A stretch of DNA of 64,000 nt from Paenibacillus mendelii. GTDB taxonomy: Bacteria; Bacillota; Bacilli; Paenibacillales; Paenibacillaceae. The position numbers were made by a program, and so were the translations under genes. The notes beneath the pieces are model-generated. The model ran no database searches, had not been told where the DNA came from, and worked only from the letters and a program-made list of their open reading frames with translations. This document shows positions 17,211-26,106 of the stretch, one piece after another (position 1 is the stretch's first letter; the number at the start of each line of letters is the position of its first letter). The stretch spans positions 1-64,000 of the forward strand of contig NZ_JANHOF010000016.1 of assembly GCF_024498075.1 (NCBI RefSeq). The letters run 5' to 3'.

Positions 17211-19868
17211 CTACTCGCCTTCGAAACGGTAGTTGAACCGATCATTCGGCGCACTATCCCCGTTCACGGTAAACTCCGTGATGTCATTGTCCACCTGCCT
17301 ATTATCCACCCATTTGAAGTCCAGCGAAACCTGATCCTTCTTGTTCAAGCCAAGCCATTGGCGCGGTATTTCAATTTCCATTTCATTGCCGCCGACCTGG
17401 TATTCCACTTGACCGACATCCTGCCAGTCCGTCCCGTTCGCGCTTGCCTGCAGGGTCGTCTTCGTGCTGCTTGCAGCTGAGTGGTTTACCCGGAAATCAT
17501 AGCCCTCCCAGCCCGTTGCGTGATTCTGATCGGCGTCAATGAATAACAGCATCCAGTTCGGATCGGTATAAGGCGTTATCGCCTCTTTCGTTCTAGTGTA
17601 GAAGTACACATAGTGATTGTCATACGCCGCCTTCGAGCTGATGATATCGTTGCGTCCGGTTTCATTGACATACTGCCCGGATGTTCCGACTCCCGGATGA
17701 TTCCTGCGAGCTTCATCGGCGATATTATCGCGATACTCCGGCAGTACCTTATCCCAGTCTTTAAACTTGCCGTCGATCTTCACATTGTTTTTCTTCTGGG
17801 CAGCCGGCAATGGAGAAGCTCCTTTATACTTCCGGACAAAATCTACCAGCTGATAATAATAGTTATCGCCGTGTCCGCCCTTCATGGGTTCGATGTCCCG
17901 GCTGAATTCCTGATTGAATTGATCGACGAACATAACCGGATTCTGTGCGCCGTTAAATTCCGTGAAGCGCTGTGCGATCCATTCGTTCCAGCCCGTTACA
18001 AAGACGAATTCGGGATCGGCCTCCAGTGCGTTCTCCCACTGCTCCGCGAAGTTCAACCCTTGCTCGGAGGGATAGGGCTCCTGGGACTGAGCCCCGTTAT
18101 GGAAGCTTCTTCCCATCGCTCCCGGCTCGCTCATCGCTCCGAGCTTATATCCGCCGCTGCCGTTGGGAACGGCATTCTGCCCTACGCCTACCGTCATCTG
18201 CTCGTTGTTCCCGTCCGCATCATAGAAGACATGCTGCGGCGATACTTCAAGCCAGCCCCATTGATTCGGCCCGCTTGGACCTTCAAAATAGGATGGCATC
18301 GGCTTGCGGAAGGTAAAGAAATCACGTAAATCAGCCCGAACCGTATTCGGATCGGCCATAATCAACGGCTTGCCGTCCCACTGGAACCACAGATCCGAAT
18401 AGAGCCCCGGCCCATACAGATCATTCCACAGCGACTCCGTTACCGAAGACGCACTGCCGAACGGAGCAAGGAAGGCGATTTGCGGCGTACGGCCGCCTTC
18501 ATTCCTTATTTCGGTAAATACGCGAAGCAGTGCCATGAAGTTATCGGTATACGTGTAGTTATTGGTCGTATCGAATATGAGTGTATCCACACCGGCATCC
18601 ACCAGCATTTGCGCATGCTTGCGCAGGACGTACTCATCATCGGGTTTGTAATAGCCGAATAAGGACTCTCCCCAATAATGGAATCGGCCTTCCGGCCCCC
18701 ATAACGGACTATTCGCATTCTGCAGCGCATCGGGATCCTGCGCTAATATTTTCGTAATATCATAGGGTCCGTCGTTGCTGTGATAGCCCATCCATAAGAA
18801 ATAGAACATGCCGACAAATTTATCTTTCCTCGGCGATCCGGAAGTCGCGTTCGTGGACACCGTCCGGCCGAGATTGTCTGTAGCGACCCATGTGTCGCTC
18901 TGCGTATCCCACTGCTGCCAATCGCGTGCCAAGCCATACCCCACCGCAAAGTCGGTCTCAGGCGAGGCGATGCCATTGCGATAAGCGACGCCATCTGCAT
19001 ATGGGACCGAACCTATGCCAAGCTGGAACGGTACACCCAATTTGTTGATGATTTCCACGTAATAGGCTCCAGGCGGCATATTACCGACCTTGATTCGGCC
19101 ATAGCTGGGATCGCCGAACTCAACCTTGGATTCCACCAGCAGCCTTCCCGCCTTACTCTCTTGATGCAAGCGCACCTCGAGACTACCGCTTTGGCTGGAT
19201 GACGGAAGCTTCAGAAGAACCTCATTAAAGTTCCGGTCTGCTTGGAACGTCTGTCCCGCCGAAGCCAAGACAGGATAGATGAGTGACAGTACGCGTTCTT
19301 GATCGAGCAGCAAGTCCCCATCTTTGTAGGCTGCGCCCATCATATAGCTGACCGGCTGGGTAACCCATCCGACATTTCCGCTTGGCTGACTGATCTCTAC
19401 GTAATATCTGCCTGGCTGTTGTTCGGGAAATAGAATATCATTGATTCCATTCTGGGCGTTCGTAACCGAAGCGGAATACAGCTCCGTGCCGCTTGGTCCG
19501 TCCTTATATAACGTCGCCTTGTAGCTGACCGAACCGCTTTGTCCAGACGGCGTCTCGATCTTGACCCCGTTAAACGGCTTCTCCGCCATGAAATCTTGCC
19601 CGAGTGTCCCGCCGTTCTCTAGCGGCTCTAAAGCACTGCTGTCCCCTTTCGGCACAATTGGATCTTCAACCGGAACAGAGCCGCTGTACAATTCATAGGT
19701 TTGTCCGGCGTTGCCCGCTATCAGCTGCACATAGTCGAATGCTTGTTGCGTATTGGATTCCGATGAGTTCGCTTGACTTGTACCGAATGTGGAGAGCATC
19801 GTGAGCAGCATGATGACAAGCATGACCGGAATCCACTTTCTAATAGACACTCTTAAGGATGATAACAA
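17211..19868 (-). CDS. Large secreted glycan-active protein, GH99/GH71-like barrel
   Basis: About 885 residues. Residues 1-35 are a signal peptide (WIPVMLVIMLLTMLSTFGTSQA). Residues about 40-180 and about 180-300 are two related beta-sandwich-like modules; the first has GTLGQDFMAEKPFNGV, YKDGPSGTEL and GRYYVEISQPSGNVGW. Residues about 345-670 look like a barrel: FVGMFYFLWMGYH, HAQMLVDAGVDTLIFDTTN, FVFVTGWNEWIAQRF, resembling endo-acting GH71/GH99-type enzymes. Residues about 690-885 resemble a CBM9-like domain (KIDGKFKDWDKV to the end). Start TTG 19868 has GGAGG seven bases upstream. It ends an operon with the small secreted protein and the GH43-like gene; substrate unknown. Confidence 0.75.
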   Translation of the reverse strand: MLSSLRVSIRKWIPVMLVIMLLTMLSTFGTSQANSSESNTQQAFDYVQLIAGNAGQTYELYSGSVPVEDPIVPKGDSSALEPLENGGTLGQDFMAEKPFNGVKIETPSGQSGSVSYKATLYKDGPSGTELYSASVTNAQNGINDILFPEQQPGRYYVEISQPSGNVGWVTQPVSYMMGAAYKDGDLLLDQERVLSLIYPVLASAGQTFQADRNFNEVLLKLPSSSQSGSLEVRLHQESKAGRLLVESKVEFGDPSYGRIKVGNMPPGAYYVEIINKLGVPFQLGIGSVPYADGVAYRNGIASPETDFAVGYGLARDWQQWDTQSDTWVATDNLGRTVSTNATSGSPRKDKFVGMFYFLWMGYHSNDGPYDITKILAQDPDALQNANSPLWGPEGRFHYWGESLFGYYKPDDEYVLRKHAQMLVDAGVDTLIFDTTNNYTYTDNFMALLRVFTEIRNEGGRTPQIAFLAPFGSASSVTESLWNDLYGPGLYSDLWFQWDGKPLIMADPNTVRADLRDFFTFRKPMPSYFEGPSGPNQWGWLEVSPQHVFYDADGNNEQMTVGVGQNAVPNGSGGYKLGAMSEPGAMGRSFHNGAQSQEPYPSEQGLNFAEQWENALEADPEFVFVTGWNEWIAQRFTEFNGAQNPVMFVDQFNQEFSRDIEPMKGGHGDNYYYQLVDFVRKYKGASPLPAAQKKNNVKIDGKFKDWDKVLPEYRDNIADEARRNHPGVGTSGQYVNETGRNDIISSKAAYDNHYVYFYTRTKEAITPYTDPNWMLLFIDADQNHATGWEGYDFRVNHSAASSTKTTLQASANGTDWQDVGQVEYQVGGNEMEIEIPRQWLGLNKKDQVSLDFKWVDNRQVDNDITEFTVNGDSAPNDRFNYRFEGE

Positions 19869-19924
19869 ATGCGTCACCTCCAGTTTTTTTGCAGCCTCGG
19901 TATACCCGTACTGAACCGTATCCT

Positions 19925-20407
19925 TTATTCGACATATCGAATAATGGTTTCACGGTCACTGCCTAGAACCGGCTTGCCGTTCTCGTATGCAGCTCCGCGG
20001 TTATAAACATCCTCCCTCGTCCACCATCCGATTGAACCTACCGGTTTGCTGATCTCAGCATAATAACGGCCGATTCCTTGATCCCCGACTTGAATGGTCG
20101 ACCGATTGTCCTGCGCATTCCGTATGTCCTCCTGATAGACAATCTCTCCACTAGGCCCATGCTTGCGCAGCGTAAAGGTATATCCGGATGTGGTCGTACC
20201 CCAGGTTGGCAGCGGCAGCACGACTGTATTGAACGACTGCGGAGCGATAAATTCTTGCCCTAACGTACCGTTTGGATCCGTCAGTTGAACCGGACTATGA
20301 TTCCCAGACTCCGGTACAATGCTGATTTCCGTCGATGCTGCAAATACAACGCTAACCATGCTCAAGGCCACAATTGCAAGCCCCAGTACGAATGCAAGCT
20401 TCTTCAC
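19925..20407 (-). CDS. Small secreted protein, stand-alone copy of neighbour's N-terminal module
   Basis: About 160 residues with a signal peptide (KKLAFVLGLAIVALSMVSVVFA). The mature part aligns by eye with residues about 85-190 of the large secreted protein encoded just downstream: GTLGQEFIAPQSFNTV against GTLGQDFMAEKPFNGV, LRKHGPSGEIVYQEDIRNAQ against LYKDGPSGTELYSASVTNAQ, and GRYYAEISKPVGSIGWW against GRYYVEISQPSGNVGWV. GTG 20407 is preferred over ATG 20413 because GGGAGG is then seven bases away. Likely a carbohydrate-binding or cell-surface accessory protein arising by duplication or domain splitting. Family name not recognised. Confidence 0.75.
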   Translation of the reverse strand: MKKLAFVLGLAIVALSMVSVVFAASTEISIVPESGNHSPVQLTDPNGTLGQEFIAPQSFNTVVLPLPTWGTTTSGYTFTLRKHGPSGEIVYQEDIRNAQDNRSTIQVGDQGIGRYYAEISKPVGSIGWWTREDVYNRGAAYENGKPVLGSDRETIIRYVE

Positions 20408-20564
20408 ATCCATTCCTCCCTACCAGACAATATCAATCCTGATCGTGCCTTCCTACCTCTGACTGCCCTCTAACGTAATTGTGCAACGCTGCCTCCTGTC
20501 CCAGCTATCTTAACCTCATGATGAAGCCTTCCCCCATCACCTCCCTTCATTAAAGCGCAGTATC

Positions 20565-21716
20565 CTATACCTGTGACCGGACTGGAACCACTTTAAACGT
20601 ACCGCCGGTATGTTCAGGCCACTCCAAGCGATAGAATTCAATGAAGTGAAAATGGTTCGTCTCATGCGTAATCGCCGTCATATACCATTGCCCATCCTCA
20701 TCCTGCAGAAACTCGCTTGCCGTAACACCCTGCAGCACCTGAAAGCCGTCCCCGGACACGTCACAGAACCCCGAGTCTGGCTTCGTTGAAGTAGCCACAA
20801 CCGTGCCATGCGTATAGCTGGTATAGAATAAATGGTATATCCCGCCGCGCTTGATGACGAAGGGCGATTCAGGCGGCACCTCCGTGCTGTTCTCCACAAT
20901 CGAATATCCGCGGTCTTCCCAGTTGATCAAATCATTGGAATAGGCGATTCCTACGCAGTATTGGCTTGTTTCTTTCACATAGCCGGTATAATAACAGTAG
21001 AAACCGTCATCATCCTTCAGTACGAACGGATCCCGGCAGTTGGAGAAGTGCTCCGGAGCCCATAACCCCCAAGGCGGGATGATCAAAGGCTCCTTCGATA
21101 CCCGCTCCCAATTGACGAGATCGGTTGAGACGGCAGCGTTGATCGCCTGGCAGGCATTCTCATTCACCCCGGTATAGAACATCCAGTACCGTTCATCATG
21201 CTGGAATACATGCGGCGCCCACACATGTGTATTCTCCCATGATCCTGGAATGACAGGAAGCACCGGCTGATGAATCTCCCAATTCAGCAGATCCTGGCTC
21301 GATGCATGTCCGAAGTTGCCCATCCCGAGCTCCTGCCACATGTTGCAGGCTTCCAAACGAATGTAGATGAGGTGGAACCTTCCATCCACTTTAAAGAACG
21401 CATGATCCACACATAAGCCATCCACTTCGCTGAAACGGCCGGCAAACAAATTACGCCCCTCTTCCAATGCCTTCAGCCAGGCCTCGCTCTGCTCCACCAT
21501 TCCCTCCTGGGATGTGTACTCATAATTATTAACCGGTATAAGACCCGTTTCCCGGTCCAAGGTTTTGGCATGAAGCCGGTTAAGGAAGGTAATCGAACGG
21601 ATGAGGTCCCTCAATTCTTCATTCGGCTCATTCTCAAACCGCTCCTTCAGAATCCGATTGATCCTGCGCTGCTGGTCCGCTATTTGCCTCAGCTGGCTTA
21701 CTTGCTCCGCTTCCAT
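20565..21716 (-). CDS. Five-bladed beta-propeller glycosidase (GH43/GH32-like), cytoplasmic
   Basis: About 383 residues without a signal peptide. After an N-terminal helical region of about 75 residues, the propeller shows repeated blade motifs: VDHAFFKVDGRFHLIYIR, NTHVWAPHVFQHDERYWMFYTG, NCRDPFVLKDDDGFYCYYTG and ESPFVIKRGGIYHLFYTS. The Asp of the first, the RDPF Asp and the ESPF Glu are placed like the catalytic triad of GH32/43/117-type enzymes. ATG 21716 follows AGGAG by nine bases. It is the first gene of a three-gene operon and is divergent from an AraC regulator. Lack of a signal suggests it acts on imported oligosaccharides. Confidence 0.8.
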   Translation of the reverse strand: MEAEQVSQLRQIADQQRRINRILKERFENEPNEELRDLIRSITFLNRLHAKTLDRETGLIPVNNYEYTSQEGMVEQSEAWLKALEEGRNLFAGRFSEVDGLCVDHAFFKVDGRFHLIYIRLEACNMWQELGMGNFGHASSQDLLNWEIHQPVLPVIPGSWENTHVWAPHVFQHDERYWMFYTGVNENACQAINAAVSTDLVNWERVSKEPLIIPPWGLWAPEHFSNCRDPFVLKDDDGFYCYYTGYVKETSQYCVGIAYSNDLINWEDRGYSIVENSTEVPPESPFVIKRGGIYHLFYTSYTHGTVVATSTKPDSGFCDVSGDGFQVLQGVTASEFLQDEDGQWYMTAITHETNHFHFIEFYRLEWPEHTGGTFKVVPVRSQV

Positions 21717-21772
21717 AGTAATCAACTCCTAATTTGTATTGTTCTTTTGCCTACTTCGTGCTTAAATAAGAA

Positions 21773-21786
21773 TAAAAACGTTTTCA
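21773..21786. promoter_or_regulatory. cre-like catabolite-repression site
   Basis: TAAAAACGTTTTCA is one mismatch from the CcpA consensus TGWAANCGNTNWCA when read on the minus strand. It lies in the divergent gap between the propeller-glycosidase gene and the AraC regulator, about 57 bases before the glycosidase start, a normal place for CcpA repression of a glycan operon. Confidence 0.55.
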
Positions 21787-21879
21787 TAAAATTGTAAGCG
21801 CATTTATTTCAAAAATCATCCCATAATATTGTCAAAAAACAGTTGATTATTGCTTACCTGAGAACGGGGGACATCGATT

Positions 21880-22755
21880 ATGAACATAATCCTCAGTAAA
21901 GGTCTGGAAATACGGGAGCCATCGGTTCATATTGAAGCGAACGTCAGCTTGCTTGCCAAATCCATGTTTTTCTACATCCAATCCGCAGGCCATTATTATG
22001 TGGAGCCGTCCTTTCGAGTCGTGCAGGACCATGACGATTCGTTCTTACTTCTATACACCGAATCCGGTATCGGCTATTTGGACTATGCCGGGTCCGCCTA
22101 CACCCTTCGCGCCGGGGATATCTTCTTCATCGACTGCCGGCAGCCCTATGAATATCGAACCGACCAGACGAATCTATGGAATATGATCTGGTTGCGTTTC
22201 AACGGAGGCAGCAGTAACGGTTACTTTAAGCAAATCAAGAAATACACCGGTCCCGTCTTGGCCTTGCAGCCCGGATCCATTATTCCTGATTGTCTGGGCC
22301 GATTGATTACGACCAATCAATCCGTAGATGCCCGCTCCCCGATCATTAGCTCAAAGCTCATTGTTGAAATATTGACCGAGCTGCTGCTGCAAAGCAATAT
22401 TTTCGACTGGAACTACGCGGATCCTCCTCCAAACATCGAGCAAATCATCACTAAGCTGCAAACCCACTACAACGAAAAAATCACACTCGATCAATTGGCA
22501 GAGGAGTTCTTCATCAGCAAGTATCATCTCACCCGGGAATTCAAACGATATACCGGCTACAGCCCGATCGAGTACCATATGAAATTAAAGATCGCCGCTG
22601 CAAAGGAGCTGCTGCAGACCTCCACCTACAGCATCGATGAAATCGGCTCGGAAATCGGATTCAGCAGCATTAATCACTTTATCGGCAGCTTTAAAAAGCA
22701 TGAAGGCATAACACCTCTCGTATTCCGCAAGCGTTCTCGCTCTATAGCGGAGTGA
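21880..22755 (+). CDS. AraC-family regulator of the adjacent glycan operon
   Basis: A 291-residue regulator. Residues about 30-150 are an AraC cupin-like sensor (SAYTLRAGDIFFIDCRQPYEY). Residues about 185-285 hold the two helix-turn-helix units: LDQLAEEFFISKYHLTREFKRYTG and SIDEIGSEIGFSSINHFIGSFKKHEGITP. Divergent placement from the three-gene secreted-glycan operon, with a cre-like site between, argues that it is the local activator responding to a released sugar. GGGGG lies about 10 bases before the ATG. A terminator follows within 15 bases of the stop. Confidence 0.9.
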   Translation: MNIILSKGLEIREPSVHIEANVSLLAKSMFFYIQSAGHYYVEPSFRVVQDHDDSFLLLYTESGIGYLDYAGSAYTLRAGDIFFIDCRQPYEYRTDQTNLWNMIWLRFNGGSSNGYFKQIKKYTGPVLALQPGSIIPDCLGRLITTNQSVDARSPIISSKLIVEILTELLLQSNIFDWNYADPPPNIEQIITKLQTHYNEKITLDQLAEEFFISKYHLTREFKRYTGYSPIEYHMKLKIAAAKELLQTSTYSIDEIGSEIGFSSINHFIGSFKKHEGITPLVFRKRSRSIAE

Positions 22756-22768
22756 TTCGCATTCAGCA

Positions 22769-22806
22769 GAAAAAAGGCTGCAGCCGTTCAAACGGTTGCA
22801 GCCTTT
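22769..22806. terminator. Terminator between convergent AraC and queE genes
   Basis: AAGGCTGCAGCCGTT / ACGGTTGCAGCCTT stem with a 3-base loop. The minus strand ends in six T residues, so it chiefly serves queE. Confidence 0.85.
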
Positions 22807-22841
22807 GGATCCTAGCCTATTATTTTTTCGTAGAGTTAAAA

Positions 22842-23558
22842 TTAGACGCCACGCTTTGCCGGATCCCAGATGATCTTATGCAGCTGCATATTGAGCTTCA
22901 CGCCCGACAAACCGCTTTCCAGCATCTTATGAACGAGCCGATCCGGGGGCATCGACTCCCATACGGGGCTGAACATGGGCAGCGCAGCAGTCGGATAATT
23001 CTGGAGCGTCTCTACCGCCGCTTCAAAATCACGGTCACTGGCGATTACGAACTTCACTTCATCCTGTGGGCGCAGCAGTTCAAAATTATGATGCACCATC
23101 GTCCCGTTCTCCCCGGAGTCGGGAAGCTTGTAATCCATGATGTACCGGGCTTTCTCCGATTGAACCTCCGCAAGAAAAGGTGCGAGATCGATCGCTCCGT
23201 TCGTCTCGACATGAACATCCCGAATCCGTTCTATCTCACATAAAGCTTGCAGCAAAGCGGCCGAACGTTTGCCATAAAGGAGCGGCTCGCCGCCCGTTAA
23301 GCAGACATAGGCTGACTTATACTGCTGCTCTACCTGCTGGACAATGTCACGAATGGACATCTTGAATTCGGCTTCTGCCGGCGGGTAACTGTACTTTGTA
23401 TCGCACCAGACGCAGCGAAGATTGCAGCCGAATAAACGGACGAAGACGGTCGGAAATCCGGCACGCGTGCCTTCACCTTCAACCGTCTCGAATATTTCAA
23501 CCATCGGCAGCATAGCGGACGACAAGTCTGCAGACTCCTGCTGATGTTTATTCGGCAT
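22842..23558 (-). CDS. queE: 7-carboxy-7-deazaguanine synthase
   Basis: A 238-residue radical-SAM protein. The Fe-S cluster motif CNLRCVWC (a CX3CX2C pattern, residues about 51-58) follows FPTVFVRLFG; CLTGGEPLL is the SAM-binding GGE motif, and DVHVETNGAID follows as in QueE. It turns 6-carboxytetrahydropterin into 7-carboxy-7-deazaguanine in queuosine precursor synthesis. It overlaps the end of queD by 11 bases, with a GGAGGAG ribosome site inside queD. QueC and QueF are not in the window. Confidence 0.93.
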   Translation of the reverse strand: MPNKHQQESADLSSAMLPMVEIFETVEGEGTRAGFPTVFVRLFGCNLRCVWCDTKYSYPPAEAEFKMSIRDIVQQVEQQYKSAYVCLTGGEPLLYGKRSAALLQALCEIERIRDVHVETNGAIDLAPFLAEVQSEKARYIMDYKLPDSGENGTMVHHNFELLRPQDEVKFVIASDRDFEAAVETLQNYPTAALPMFSPVWESMPPDRLVHKMLESGLSGVKLNMQLHKIIWDPAKRGV

Positions 23559-24030
23559 GCTCCTCCGCCTCCATCAAAGCTCTCGTCACGGCTGCGAAGC
23601 TGGTCGGCGTTTCCCACAAGCGCAGCTCTTCAATCCGCACATGAGGATAGAGCCCTTCTTCTCTTAGCGCGGCATACAGCTCTTCGTACATCCATACGAC
23701 CATGTTCTCGGCTGTCGTGTTCATGGGCGGCAGCACTTCATTCAGGTAGCGGTGATCCAGACGGTCGATGATTCGTTCATTGGCTATCCGTTTTATGTCG
23801 GCAAAATCGATCGTAATCCCGCGTTTATCCGTCTTTCCCGACAAGATGATTTGCAGCTTGTACGTATGACCGTGCAGGCTCTTGCACTTTCCGTCATAAA
23901 GATGCAGATGATGAGCACTGTCAAAGGTAAACTCTTTGGAAACGAGCACCCGTCGGTTATGATAACGGAGCTCCTGCTCGTTTATATCGTCTCCGAACCG
24001 TTGTATATGCTTGGGAATGTCGTACGTCAC
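23548..24030 (-). CDS. queD: 6-carboxy-5,6,7,8-tetrahydropterin synthase
   Basis: A 160-residue member of the 6-pyruvoyl-tetrahydropterin synthase family. Zinc-binding histidines are in FTFDSAHHLHLYDGKCKSLHGHTYKLQI, with the catalytic Cys in the GKCKSLHGH segment; the conserved ITIDFADIK and LDHRYLNE follow, and the C-terminal ELRLWETPTS contains the substrate-anchoring Glu. It makes the QueE substrate from dihydroneopterin triphosphate. GTG 24030 is the start, with GAGGTG six bases upstream. No preQ1 riboswitch was recognised in the leader; a TATAAT-like box lies near 24066-24071 on the minus strand. Confidence 0.93.
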   Translation of the reverse strand: MTYDIPKHIQRFGDDINEQELRYHNRRVLVSKEFTFDSAHHLHLYDGKCKSLHGHTYKLQIILSGKTDKRGITIDFADIKRIANERIIDRLDHRYLNEVLPPMNTTAENMVVWMYEELYAALREEGLYPHVRIEELRLWETPTSFAAVTRALMEAEEHAE

Positions 24031-24204
24031 GTTTCACACCTCGTCCATTTTATACAATAAGACACATTATAACATGGCCGGGAAGCATCAGCCACATCAT
24101 ACGTTTGGGCCAGATGAATCGAGAAGCGAGCATTAGAATATAATTTACCGCTCTGAGGGATAGTAAGAAAGTACCTAAATATGAATAACAACGGAGGATT
24201 ACGA

Positions 24205-24513
24205 ATGAAAAAGCATGTCATGTGTCTCTTCATTTGCGCCTGCTTTACCCTTGTGTTGTCCATTCCAGTCTTTGCTCAGCCTGCAGGTACTGAGATGACA
24301 TCAGTTGAAATATCAGACAACAACATGAACAACATGAATGGTACAAGGGCGAATGATAACGTTGGCAACCGGATGATGAATACATTCGACAATGGAGCCA
24401 ACAATTACCGTACAACCGCAGCAAACGATAACGATTTTGATTGGGGCTGGCTTGGATTGCTCGGCTTGATCGGATTAGCGGGTCTGCGCGGCCGGAACCG
24501 CGATCACGCTTAA
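24205..24513 (+). CDS. Small secreted WGxxGxxG-type protein
   Basis: A 102-residue exported protein. Residues 1-25 form a signal peptide (HVMCLFICACFTLVLSIPVFA). The middle is low-complexity and rich in Asn, Asp, Met and Thr. The C-terminus reads WGWLGLLGLIGLAGLRGR followed by a short charged tail: a Trp-Gly start, Gly every third or fourth residue, a hydrophobic stretch and a basic end, as in WGxxGxxG-family proteins of Bacillota, where it looks like a sorting signal. ATG 24205 is chosen because GGAGGA lies seven bases before it; the upstream ATG 24181 lacks a site. Function unknown. Confidence 0.75.
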   Translation: MKKHVMCLFICACFTLVLSIPVFAQPAGTEMTSVEISDNNMNNMNGTRANDNVGNRMMNTFDNGANNYRTTAANDNDFDWGWLGLLGLIGLAGLRGRNRDHA

Positions 24514-24650
24514 GGTTGTCAGAAAACTATACCCTAGGCTTCTTGTTGAATAGGAGCCTGGGGTTTTGCTTCGTCTTTAATTCTTTCATCTATCAACTGA
24601 TCTTGCTATAATAAGGAGACATCTTGATAGAATGGGAGAGATTAACAATC

Positions 24651-25898
24651 GTGAAGATTTTTCGTATGGGAGCTGTAGCCTGCTGTGCACTTCTACTTCT
24701 CAGCGGCAGCATCCCTGTCAGCGCTGCCTCAACTTTACCGGCCAAAACCGCGATTATGCTCGATGATTATCCGCTGTCTTTTCCAATCGAGCCAACCGTC
24801 ATCAATGGGACTACGATGGTTCCTTTCCGGGTTATATCCGAAGCGCTTCGCATTAATGTGGTTTGGAACGCTGCGAATAAGACCATCACGGCCAACAAAG
24901 TCGTCGGCGACCAAACCAAGAAAGTTACCTTGCGTCTGAACGATAAGAAGGCGTTAGTGGGCGGGCAGAACGTAGCTTTGAATGTTGCCCCTATTGCCAA
25001 AGACGGTTACACCCTCGTTCCTCTTAATTTTTTCAGCACGCAGTTCGGAGCGCAGGTTTCATGGGATGGTAAGACACGTACTGTCGATATCCGTTCTCCG
25101 CGGGAGGATCTATACACGGTTGGTTTCTATGCCATATCTTCTTTCCCGGAAATACACTATGTCCCCTCTTTCGATTCGGTGGCATTCGGCTGGACCCGGA
25201 TTGATGACGAAGGGCAGATCACGCTGCAGGGTGAGAGCTTCTTTTGGCCTAAACCAGCGGGCGATCTGACACCGGAGAAAATTATCGACGATGTGACATC
25301 GGACGGAAACAGCCCGTTTTTGATGGTTTTCGGAACGGATGGTAAGGGCCAGCTCACGAAGCTGCTCAACGATGAGACTCTTCGCGCGCAAGCCATTGAC
25401 ACCATTGTCAAGCAAGCCAGTGATAATCGTTTCCAAGGGATTTCAGTGGACTTCGAGGGAATTGGCTGGTCTGGCGATATTGAGCAAGCCAAGCAGTCCT
25501 ACACCGAATTCGTTCGTCTGCTGAGCGAGCAGGCCAAGCTTGCGGGCCTGAAGCTGTCGCTGGCGGTTCATCCGCTGAATGGCGCCTATCACGGTTATGA
25601 CTACAAAGCGCTGGCTAAGTATGCCGACGAGCTAATCGTCATGGCCTATCCGTATGAGGGCGAGAAAGGTCCAGAACCGATGGATCGCGTGGACCAAGCG
25701 ATCCGGATGGCTCTGAAAGAAGTTCCCAAGGAAAAGCTCGTGCTCGGCATTTCCTTCGGCAGCGAGAATGCCAAATCAGTCAATGCCAAGATTGGCCTAG
25801 CCAAACGTCACAGCCTCAAAGGCATCGCGATATGGCGAATCGGGATTATCGGGGAAGAAGCTATGAAGCAAATGGAACGTACAATTATACTGGACTGA
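24651..25898 (+). CDS. Secreted GH18-like protein with copper-amine-oxidase-type N-terminal domain
   Basis: About 415 residues. Residues 1-25 are a signal peptide (GAVACCALLLLSGSIPVSAA). Residues about 30-145 match the copper-amine-oxidase N-terminal-like domain common in Paenibacillus exported proteins (TVINGTTMVPFRVISEALRI, then GYTLVPLNFFSTQFGA). Residues about 155-415 are a GH18 barrel: GISVDFEGI keeps the catalytic Glu with the preceding Asp, and ELIVMAYPY and GIAIWRIGI follow, as in spore-coat YaaH/SpoIIIAB-like GH18 proteins. Start is either GTG 24651 (GGGAG ten bases upstream) or TTG 24624 (AGGAG six bases upstream). It likely binds or cleaves peptidoglycan or chitin-like glycan. Confidence 0.82.
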   Translation: MKIFRMGAVACCALLLLSGSIPVSAASTLPAKTAIMLDDYPLSFPIEPTVINGTTMVPFRVISEALRINVVWNAANKTITANKVVGDQTKKVTLRLNDKKALVGGQNVALNVAPIAKDGYTLVPLNFFSTQFGAQVSWDGKTRTVDIRSPREDLYTVGFYAISSFPEIHYVPSFDSVAFGWTRIDDEGQITLQGESFFWPKPAGDLTPEKIIDDVTSDGNSPFLMVFGTDGKGQLTKLLNDETLRAQAIDTIVKQASDNRFQGISVDFEGIGWSGDIEQAKQSYTEFVRLLSEQAKLAGLKLSLAVHPLNGAYHGYDYKALAKYADELIVMAYPYEGEKGPEPMDRVDQAIRMALKEVPKEKLVLGISFGSENAKSVNAKIGLAKRHSLKGIAIWRIGIIGEEAMKQMERTIILD

Positions 25899-25917
25899 TC
25901 ATATGATCTATTGAGGA

Positions 25918-25957
25918 GGCCGCAGCCCAAGTCGTTCGAACGACTTGGGCTGCGGCC
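25918..25957. terminator. 40-bp perfect palindrome, terminator of the GH18 gene
   Basis: Positions 25918-25957 read the same on both strands over 40 bases with no loop mismatch (arms begin GGCCGCAGCCCAAGTCG). On the plus strand it is followed by CTATTATTTT. It ends the GH18 gene and may also insulate the next region. Confidence 0.8.
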
Positions 25958-26106
25958 CTATTATTTTCAGATTGCCGGTACGGAGTAGGTTTGATAGAAC
26001 TGCCTGTCAGCATCGATGGCCACCCCATTCAGCTGATAACCGAATGCACAGCCGCCATCCACGTTTCTTCATCAACAAATGTGCTCTCCCCCATCCGAAC
26101 ATCATC

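Noticed and set aside
24031..24120. preQ1 riboswitch upstream of queD
   Set aside because: Neither the short H-type pseudoknot consensus nor its CTA/ACTAA landmarks were found in the leader.
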